Positions 57,548 through 64,000 of a stretch of DNA of 64,000 bases are shown in pieces. Position 1 is the first letter of the stretch. Every line of letters starts with the position of its first letter. Origin of the DNA: AP-15 sp963774345 (GTDB taxonomy: Bacteria; Pseudomonadota; Alphaproteobacteria; ATCC43930; CGMCC-115725); the NCBI GenBank assembly GCA_963774345.1, contig CAVZFB010000048.1, positions 57,835 to 121,834 on the forward strand, in the 5' to 3' direction. The translations under genes were made by a program, and so were the position numbers. The notes below the pieces were generated by a model. The model worked only from the letters and a program-made list of their open reading frames with translations. It ran no database searches and was not told the DNA's origin.

Positions 57548-58170
57548 GACACGTCGATACCCTTTTCATACCCGTCGGCGAGTTCGGCAGCCTCGGACAT
57601 TTGCGGCAGGTCGGCTTTTCGTTGAATCCGCGATAGTACATCTCGCGCGGCTTGCTCAGCTGGTTCCAGCCGATCTGCTCGATGCCGTAGTAGAATTCGT
57701 TGGTGTGGCCGTCGGGATCGTAGACGTAGACGTGCCAGTTGCTGCCCGGCATGTCGCGCCCGACGCGCTGGATGCGGACCTGCTGTTCTTCGAAATAGGT
57801 GTGCGCGTCGGCGATCTCCTTGAGGCTGCCGCACTGCCAGGTGATCTGGTTGATCGTGACCTCGGGCGCGAATTTGCGGTCGGCGCGGTGGTCCATGACC
57901 CGCTTCGGGAACAGCACGAAGGCGTGATGGTCGGTGCCGTAGCGCATGAAATAGCCGCGCGGATCGCCCAGATCGGCGTCCTTCGGGAACCACGGCGCGC
58001 GCGAGAAATCGAGCGTGTCGGACGCGGTGAAGCCGAGCAGATCGCCATAAAATTCGCGGCCCTCGGGCGAATTTCTCGACATTGAATCCGAAATGCCCGA
58101 GCCGGCGAACCTTGAACGGCCGCGGCAGGAACACCCCGCCGACATTGTAGCGCTGGACAGCGGCTGACAT
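57548..58170 (-). CDS. VOC-domain protein, first half, frameshifted
   Basis: ATG at 58170 gives MSAAVQRYNVGGVFLPRPFK. Frame changes at about 58075 and 57620 join VRRLGHFGFNVEKF to EFYGDLLGFTASDTLDF and then MYYRGFNEKP to DLPQMSEAAELADGYEKG. DHHAFVLFPKRVMDH holds the metal His and VYDPDGHTNEFYYGIEQIGW the terminal Glu. The Gly-rich loops are standard. Together with the gene downstream it would form an N-terminal plus C-terminal VOC pair, like a one-chain ring-cleaving dioxygenase. First gene of the minus-strand cluster, so its promoter lies in the 170 bases towards selD. Confidence 0.8.
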
Positions 58171-58342
58171 CGCGATCGCTCCCTCCTCTGCGCGCGCCAG
58201 ATCTATGGCGCAGTTCGTCTCCGGTAATTATCGCATCCGCGCGCCACCGCCAAGCGCAGCCCGCCCGTAGCCCGTGGCCGGGAACTCCATACCCAGCAGC
58301 GTTCGGCTCGTCTTCCGGGCGGTGCTCGGGCATAGTGGCCCG

Positions 58343-60562
58343 ATGCAGCACCGGGTTGCGATTGCTCAGGATCTGGTTCTGGTCGGCGGCGGGCACGCCC
58401 ATGTCCATGTGCTGAAGAGCTTTGGCATGCGCCCAGTGGCGGGGCTGCGCGTAACTTTGGTCGCCCGGGATGTCGAGACCCCGTATTCGGGCATGCTGCC
58501 GGGTTGGGTCGCCGGGCATTACGCTTTCGAAGAATGCCACATTGATCTCGGCCGGCTGGCCCGCTTTGCCGGCGCGCGGCTGATCCGCGACGAGGCGATC
58601 GGTCTCGACCGCAGCGGGCGCCAGCTGTTGTGCCGCAGCTCACCCGCCGATCCGTTACGACTTCTTGTCTCTCGACATCGGCTCGACCCCGCGGGCGGAC
58701 GAAGTCCCCGGCGCAATCGAACACACGATCGCGGTCAAGCCGATCGCCCGTTTTGCCGAGCGCTGGGAAGCCTTGCTGGCCCGCGCCCGGGAGATGCGGG
58801 GGCTGCGGCTCGCCATCGTCGGCGGCGGCGCCGGCGGCGTCGAGCTGGCGTTGTCGGCCCAGTACCGGCTCGCCGGGCTGGGTGTTGCGCCACTGGAGGT
58901 GGCCCTCATCACCCGTGAGGCGTTACTACCGTCGCACAACCGTCGGGTCCGCCATTTGTTCGAGCGGATTTTCGCCGAGCGCGGGATCGATGTGCTGACC
59001 GGCAACACGGTTGTTCGCGTCGAACCTGGCACGCTTATCCTCGCCGACGGCCGCCGGATCGGTTTCGACGAGGCCCTGTGGGTGACCGAGGCGGGTGCGG
59101 CCCGATGGCTCGGCGAGACTGGGCTGCCCTTGACGTCAGGCGGCTTTGTCGCGATCGACGAGACCCTGCGCTCGCCGGGCGATCCGCGCATCTTCGCGGC
59201 CGGCGATGTCGCGACCATGGTCGCCCATCCGCGCGAGAAAGCCGGGGTCTACGCCGTTCGCCAAGGCCCGCCGCTCAGCTCCAATTTGCGCCGCGCGCTC
59301 GCCGGCAAGCGGCTGCGTCGTGCCGTGCCGCAACGCCGCGGGCTGGCCTTGATCGGGACCGGCGATGCGCATGCCGTCGCCTCGCGCGGGCCCTTCGCGG
59401 CCCAAGGGGCATATTTGTGGCGTCTCAAGGACCGGATCGACCGGCGCTGGATGCGGCGCTATCGCGAATTGCCCGAGATGCGGCCCGAGCCGGGCGAGGA
59501 GCAGATGCGCTGCGGTGGCTGCGCCGCTAAGGTTCCGGCCGCCGTTCTCGGCCGCGTCATGGCGCAGCTGCAGCCGGCGACAAGCCGCGCAGTCATGATC
59601 GGCCTCGACAGCCCCGACGACGCCGCGGTGATTGCCTTCCCCGGCGCGCCGCCATTATTGCAGACCGTCGATTTCTTCCGCGCGATGGTCGACGACCCGT
59701 ATCTGTTTGGGCGGATCGCCGCCACCCATGCGCTCGGCGACATCTACGCGATGGGTGGCCGACCGGAGACCGCTCTTGCGATCGCCACCCTGCCGGCGGC
59801 GCGTCCCGATATCGTCGAGCACGATCTCTTTCACATGCTGCGTGGCGGGCTCGACGTGCTTGAGCCGGCGGAGGCGGTGCTGATCGGCGGTCACAGCGCC
59901 GAGGGAGCCGAACTAGCGCTCGGCTTTGCCGTGACCGGCCGCGCGACCGCCGGAAAACTCATGCGCAAGGGCGGGCTGCGCCGCGGCGACCGGCTAATTC
60001 TGACAAAGCCGCTCGGCACCGGCGTGATCCTCGCCGCCGATGGGCGCGGGCTGGCGCCAGCGCGCGCGATCGACGACGCGCTGGCGTCGATGACGCAATC
60101 CGCCGCCGGCTTCGGCCGCATGCCTCCTTGCGCATGGCGCCACCGCCTGCACCGACGTGACCGGGTTCGGCCTTCTCGGCCATCTTCTCGAAATGCTGCG
60201 CGCCTCGGAGATGGACGCGGTGCTCGACCCCGACGGCGATCCCGGCGCTCGACGGCGCCCTCGACCTCTTTGCCCTCGGGATCACCAGTTCGCTGCATAC
60301 CGACAATCTGGCGGCGCTGACCGCACTCGACGCAAGCCAGGCACATCCGATCGCGGCGTTGCTGGTCGATCCGCAGACCGCCGGCGGGCTGCTCGCCGGC
60401 GTCCCCGCCGAACGGGCCGCCGCCTGTTCGGGCGAGTTGCGACGGCTCGGCTACCGTGCCGCCGTGATCGGCCGTGTCGTATCATCGAGCAGCGCTGAGC
60501 CGCGCATTCTTCTTGAACCCGACGCGGCGGAGGTCTTGCTCGAACCCGCCGTCGCGTCATGA
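58343..60562 (+). CDS. selD: Selenide, water dikinase fused to an N-terminal NAD(P)H-dehydrogenase-like domain, frameshifted
   Basis: Makes selenophosphate from selenide and ATP for tRNA-Sec charging. The N-terminal half is a pyridine nucleotide-disulfide reductase fold with QDLVLVGGGHAHVHVLKSFG, a second Rossmann LRLAIVGGGAGGVELALSAQ and an IFAAGDVATMV FAD motif. The SelD half begins at about residue 385 with MRCGGCAAKVP, whose second Cys aligns with the catalytic position, then LQTVDFFRAMVDDPYLFGRI, HALGDIYAMGG, LIGGHSAEGAELALGF and PQTAGGLLAGVP. Frames change at about 58640, 60115 and 60235. The joined length is about 735. Its stop overlaps the selA start. Fused forms like this occur in other bacteria; the reductase role is unproven. 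Confidence 0.9.
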
Positions 60563-61959
60563 CCGCGGCGGAACGTAAGGGCCGGGCCGCCCTGCCGGCC
60601 GTCGACCGGATCCTGCGCTCCGACGACGGTTGCGCACTAATCGCGCGATATGGGCGCGCGCTGGTGCTCGACGCCGTGCGGGCGGCACTGGCCGAACGGC
60701 GGAATTCGGGCGAAGCTGCCTCCGTGTCAGCGATAGTCGCCGACGGCAGGGACCGCCTGATGCATCTGCTGCGCCCGTCGCAGCGCCGCGTCTTCAACCT
60801 GACCGGGACCGTATTGCACACCAACCTCGGCCGCGCGCCCTTGCCCGAGGCAGCGATCGCTGCGGCGGTCGCGGCGATGCGCGACCCGTCAACGCTCGAA
60901 TACGACACCGAGACCGGCCGGCGCGGCGAGCGCGACGATCATATTTCGGGCTGGCTCGTCCGGCTGACCGGAGCCGAGGCGGCGCTGGCCGTCAACAACA
61001 ATGCCGGCGCCCTGGTGCTGGCGTTGAATGCGCTGGCGGATGGGCGCGAGACGATCGTATCGCGCGGCGAGCTGATCGAGATCGGCGGGTCGTTCCGCCT
61101 GCCCGACATCATGGCACGCGCGGGGACACGACTGCGCGAGGTCGGCACCACCAACCGCACCCACCTCGCCGATTTCGCTGCCGCGATCGGCCCCGACACC
61201 GGGCTGATCCTGAAGGCGCATACCAGCAACTACGCGATCGAAGGCTTTACCGCCGCAGCGCCGGCGGCAAAGCTCGCGGCCCTCGCCCGAGAGCGCAGCA
61301 TTCCGTTTGTCGAAGATCTCGGCAGCGGCTCCTTGGTCGATCTCGAACCCTGGGGTCTGCCGCACGAGCCGACTGTCGCCGAAGCGTTGGCGCAAGGCGC
61401 CGATCTCGTGACCTTCAGCGGCGACAAATTGCTCGGCGGGCCGCAGGCGGGGCTTGTCGTCGGCCGCGCCGATCTCGTCGCCAAACTGGCGAAGAACCCG
61501 CTGAAGCGCGCTTTGCGGCTCGACAAGATCCGACTCGCCGCGCTCGAAGCGGTGTTGCGGCTATACGCCGACCCCGATCGGCTGGCCGAGCGCCTGCCGA
61601 CATTGCGGCTGCTCTCTCGCCCCAAAGCGGAGATCGACGCCGTTGCGCACCGCTTGCTGCCTGGGGTCCGAGAGGCATTCGCCGGTATTGCGGAGGTCGA
61701 CATCGTCGAGACCCGTAGCCAGATCGGCAGCGGCGCCTTGCCCTTGTCGTTGTTGCCGAGCGCCGCCCTAGCGCTTCGCCCGGTCGGCGTGACGAGATCC
61801 GGCGCCGCCGTCGAAGCCTGGGCGCGTGCCCTGCGTGGCTTGCCGATCCCCGTTATCGGTCGGATCGAAGCCGGCAATGTCTTACTCGACTTGCGTTGCC
61901 TCGAAGACGAGGCCGCCTTCCTCGCCCAACTCGGCGAACTTCGTGTGACGCCACCATGA
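60559..61959 (+). CDS. selA: L-seryl-tRNA(Sec) selenium transferase
   Basis: PLP enzyme converting Ser-tRNA-Sec to Sec-tRNA-Sec with selenophosphate. It begins with ERKGRAALPAVDRIL and has HLLRPSQRRVFNLTGTVLHT, the family's N-terminal substrate region, and NNNAGALVLALNALADGRET. The PLP lysine lies in VTFSGDKLLGGPQAG. LKAHTSNYAIEGFTAA and FVEDLGSGSLVDL carry the PLP-binding Asp. The length of 466 is usual. Start in the ATGA overlap with selD; stop in the ATGA overlap with selB, so the three genes are translationally coupled. Confidence 0.97.
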   Translation: MTAAERKGRAALPAVDRILRSDDGCALIARYGRALVLDAVRAALAERRNSGEAASVSAIVADGRDRLMHLLRPSQRRVFNLTGTVLHTNLGRAPLPEAAIAAAVAAMRDPSTLEYDTETGRRGERDDHISGWLVRLTGAEAALAVNNNAGALVLALNALADGRETIVSRGELIEIGGSFRLPDIMARAGTRLREVGTTNRTHLADFAAAIGPDTGLILKAHTSNYAIEGFTAAAPAAKLAALARERSIPFVEDLGSGSLVDLEPWGLPHEPTVAEALAQGADLVTFSGDKLLGGPQAGLVVGRADLVAKLAKNPLKRALRLDKIRLAALEAVLRLYADPDRLAERLPTLRLLSRPKAEIDAVAHRLLPGVREAFAGIAEVDIVETRSQIGSGALPLSLLPSAALALRPVGVTRSGAAVEAWARALRGLPIPVIGRIEAGNVLLDLRCLEDEAAFLAQLGELRVTPP

Positions 61960-63887
61960 TCCTGGCGACCGCGGGGCATATCGACCACGGCAAGACGGCG
62001 CTGGTGCAGGCGCTGACCGGTGTCGACACCGATCGCCTGCCCGAGGAAAAAAGGCGGGGGCTGACGATCGATCTGGGGTTTGCCTATGCGGTCCTGCCCA
62101 ACGGCGGCGAGATCGGCTTTGTCGACGTTCCCGGGCACGGGCGGTTCCTGCCCAACATGCTGGCCGGGGTGTTGTCGATCGACCGCGTATTGCTGGTCGT
62201 CGCCGCCGATGACGGGCCGCGCCCGCAGACGATCGAGCATCTCGACATCCTCGAGCTGATCGGGGTGGCCGAGATCACCGGGGTCGTCACCAAGATCGAC
62301 CGCGCCGCTCCCGACCGGGTCGAGCAGGTCGTCGGCGGGGTCAAGGAATTGCTGGCCGCGGCGGGTTATGCCGACAGCCTGATATTCCCGGTGTCGAGCC
62401 GCACCGGCGATGGCATCGCCGCGCTGACCCGGCATCTCGAAAAAACCGCCGCTATCGCCGCCGTGGAGCGGGCCGAGGCGATCGCATCGGGCCTCTTCCG
62501 GATGCCGATCGACCGTGCCTTCACCCTGCCGGGGATCGGGCTTGTCGTGACCGGCACGGTCGCGGCGGGCGCTGTCGGGATCGGCGACCGGCTCACGGTC
62601 AGCCCCGGCGGCGCCACCGTGCGGGTGCGCGGGCTGCATGCGCAAAATCGGCCGATCGAGGGCGCCTCTGCCGGAGAGCGATGCGCCGTCAACATTGTTG
62701 GGTCTTTCGCCGAAGGCGGCGAGCCGCGCCGCGGCGATTGGCTGGTGGCGCCGGAGCGGCACCTGCCGGTGCGACGGCTCGATCTCTTCCTGCGCGCCTC
62801 GCGCTATGCCACGGCGCCGCTGCGCGATGGGCTGCCGGTCCATCTGCATCTCGGCACCGAGGATATCGTCGGCCGCGCCGCGATACTCAGCGGCCGAGCG
62901 ATCGCCCCCGGCGAAACCGGCTTTGTGCAGATCGATCTGGAGCGGCCGGCGGGTGCGCTCCACGGCGACCGTGTTGTTTTGCGCGACCATGCCGCGCGCC
63001 ACACCTTGGGCGGAGGCCGGGTCGTCGACCCGCTGGCGCCGCGGCGCGGGCGGCGCCTGCTTACCCGGCTGGAACTGCTCAGAGCCATGGCTCCGGCCGA
63101 CCCGGCGAAGGCATTCGGGCAATTGCTCGCCGCCGAAGGGGTCGTCGATTTGGCGCATTTCGGGTTGGTGCGCAATCTGGCGCCGGCAGAGTTGGACGCC
63201 CTCTGCGAGACCGAAAGCGCGCAATTTATTAGGGCAGGGCCCGAGCATGCGCCAGTCGCCGTCACACCGGCTCGCTTAGCCGCGTTCGCTGACATGATCC
63301 TCAACGCCCTCGCGGCCTGGCACCAGGCCCAGCCCGACTCGCTCGGACCGACCCGGCCGGCGCTGATCACGCGATTGCGCGCGGCTGCGCCGGAGGCAGC
63401 GCTCGACGCCGCGCTGTCGCAGCTCGCCGCCACCGGCCGTGCGGTGCGCGAGGGTGGCATGTGGCGCCTCCCCGAGCATCGGCCGCGGCTGACCAATGCC
63501 GACGAAAAGCTCTGGGAACGCGTCCGCCCGCTTCTCGCCGCTGGTGAGCTGCGTCCGCCGCGGGTGCGTGAGATCGCCGGCGCGCTATCGCTCGAACCCG
63601 AAGCGGTCAAGCGGCTGTTGAACCGCGCTGAACGCCTCGGCCGCGTCGCCAAGGTCGCCGACAATCGCTACTTTCTTCTCGACACCCTGGCGCGGCTCGC
63701 CAAAATCGCCGTTGAGCTGGCCGAGGCCTCGGCCGAAGGGGCCTTTACCGCGCAAATGTTCAAGGATCGTTCTGGCGTCGGTCGCAACCTGACGATCGAT
63801 ATTCTCGAGTATTTTGATAGGATGGGGGCCACTCGGCGGATCGGCGATGCCCGCATCGTGCTGGCTGTCGGCGAACTGCTTGCCTGA
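61956..63887 (+). CDS. selB: Selenocysteine-specific elongation factor
   Basis: A GTPase that delivers Sec-tRNA-Sec to UGA codons via a SECIS element in mRNA. The G1 loop is ILATAGHIDHGKTALVQALT, G2 lies in EKRRGLTIDLGFAY, G3 is VDVPGHGRFLPNML and G4 is VVTKIDRA. Domains II-III follow, and the C-terminal third is a series of winged helices (VREIAGALSLEPEAVKRLLN, FTAQMFKDRSGVGRNLTID) that bind SECIS RNA. Length 643 is normal and the frame is intact. The start is ATG 61956, overlapping the selA stop. tRNA-Sec begins 20 bases after its stop. Confidence 0.97.
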   Translation: MILATAGHIDHGKTALVQALTGVDTDRLPEEKRRGLTIDLGFAYAVLPNGGEIGFVDVPGHGRFLPNMLAGVLSIDRVLLVVAADDGPRPQTIEHLDILELIGVAEITGVVTKIDRAAPDRVEQVVGGVKELLAAAGYADSLIFPVSSRTGDGIAALTRHLEKTAAIAAVERAEAIASGLFRMPIDRAFTLPGIGLVVTGTVAAGAVGIGDRLTVSPGGATVRVRGLHAQNRPIEGASAGERCAVNIVGSFAEGGEPRRGDWLVAPERHLPVRRLDLFLRASRYATAPLRDGLPVHLHLGTEDIVGRAAILSGRAIAPGETGFVQIDLERPAGALHGDRVVLRDHAARHTLGGGRVVDPLAPRRGRRLLTRLELLRAMAPADPAKAFGQLLAAEGVVDLAHFGLVRNLAPAELDALCETESAQFIRAGPEHAPVAVTPARLAAFADMILNALAAWHQAQPDSLGPTRPALITRLRAAAPEAALDAALSQLAATGRAVREGGMWRLPEHRPRLTNADEKLWERVRPLLAAGELRPPRVREIAGALSLEPEAVKRLLNRAERLGRVAKVADNRYFLLDTLARLAKIAVELAEASAEGAFTAQMFKDRSGVGRNLTIDILEYFDRMGATRRIGDARIVLAVGELLA

Positions 63888-63907
63888 TCGCAAGGCAGGC
63901 GGACGCG

Positions 63908-64000
63908 GGAAGAGTATCGTCCCCGGTGGGGCGCGCGGTCTTCAAAACCGTTGGGAGGCGCGAAGGCGTCTCCGGTAGGTTCGACTCCTGCCTCTTCCGC
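63908..64000 (+). tRNA. selC: tRNA-Sec (UCA anticodon), last bases of the CCA cut off
   Basis: The sequence starts GGAAGAG and its 3' strand CTCTTCC pairs with it to form the acceptor stem. The D arm is CCCC-GGT-GGGG, longer than in normal tRNAs. The anticodon stem-loop is GGT-CTTCAAA-ACC, giving TCA, which reads UGA. The long variable arm pairs GGAGGCGC with GCGTCTCC across GAAG. The T arm loop is GGTTCGACTCC. These are hallmark selC features. The discriminator is G and only C of the encoded CCA lies within the window. No promoter is evident in the 20 bases after selB, so it may be read from the selDAB operon. Confidence 0.97.

Noticed and set aside
58343..60562. In-frame TGA as selenocysteine explaining broken frames in selD and other genes
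   Set aside because: The breaks need a change of frame, not a single TGA read-through, and the SelD catalytic position is encoded by TGC (Cys).
61230..63248. A 672-residue open frame antisense to selA and selB
   Set aside because: It lies wholly opposite two unmistakable genes, has no family motifs and is the kind of long shadow frame that high-GC DNA produces.
1..64000. CRISPR array, insertion sequence, prophage or integrase-tRNA element
   Set aside because: No regularly spaced repeats, transposase or integrase frames, terminal inverted repeats or att-like duplications were seen, including next to tRNA-Sec.

Overview
The window is a 64-kb, high-GC, gene-dense chromosomal segment. It is best read as an alphaproteobacterium, probably of the broad Rhodospirillales type. 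Reasons: dnaA, dnaN, recF and gyrB lie in a row; rpsT sits beside dnaA; mutM, ubiE and ubiB follow nearby; the gene orders purH / glycosyltransferase 4 / heparinase-like / rsmB and rpmB / tamA / tamB are typical of that class. The placement is inferred from gene content and order, not from a phylogeny.

Layout. 0-5 kb: a damaged 3' part of pyrD, a HAD-IIA phosphatase, small hypotheticals, an EEP-family nuclease/phosphatase and homospermidine synthase. 5-11.4 kb: purH, a MraY/WecA-type sugar-phosphate transferase, a heparinase-like protein, rsmB and a 53-residue SDHAF4-like (DUF1674) gene. 11.4-26 kb: a TauD-type oxygenase, an N-carbamoyl-D-amino acid hydrolase, an acyl-CoA synthetase, rpmB, tamA-tamB, a Tat-type dienelactone hydrolase, an LLM oxidoreductase, and a beta-hydroxyacid dehydrogenase coupled to a Rieske oxygenase. 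26-31 kb: a papain-like protease next to a chagasin-like inhibitor, an MHS-type transporter, and a cobalt-type nitrile hydratase operon (alpha, beta, activator). 31-38.3 kb: the replication block gyrB, recF, dnaN, dnaA, a candidate origin gap, then rpsT. 38.5-46.5 kb: small-metabolite enzymes, mutM, ubiE, ubiB, and an enolase-superfamily gene preceded by a scrambled relative that carries an inverted internal piece.

46.7-53.7 kb is the least ordinary stretch. It has a lipoprotein with possible permuted papain-type motifs, a ceramidase-like membrane protein, an unrecognised protein of about 515 residues, a 46-residue DUF5989 membrane peptide, a sterol-desaturase-type hydroxylase and an SGNH hydrolase, with long gaps and a lower-GC look. 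53.8-58.2 kb is a minus-strand cluster for an aromatic or steroid-like ring: a flavin hydroxylase, an HsaA-like flavin monooxygenase and three VOC domains. 58.3-64 kb is a complete selenocysteine system: selD fused to an NAD(P)H-dehydrogenase-like domain, selA and selB with overlapping start and stop codons, then tRNA-Sec 20 bases on.

A caution for any reader: at least a dozen genes, several of them normally essential or intact in relatives (pyrD, ubiB, tamB, selD), are interrupted by single-base frameshifts while the flanking protein sequence is well preserved. The even preservation points to sequencing or assembly indels rather than true decay. The enolase-superfamily remnant near 45 kb is different: it is rearranged, not merely shifted. 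I saw no rRNA genes, insertion sequences, prophage or CRISPR array.
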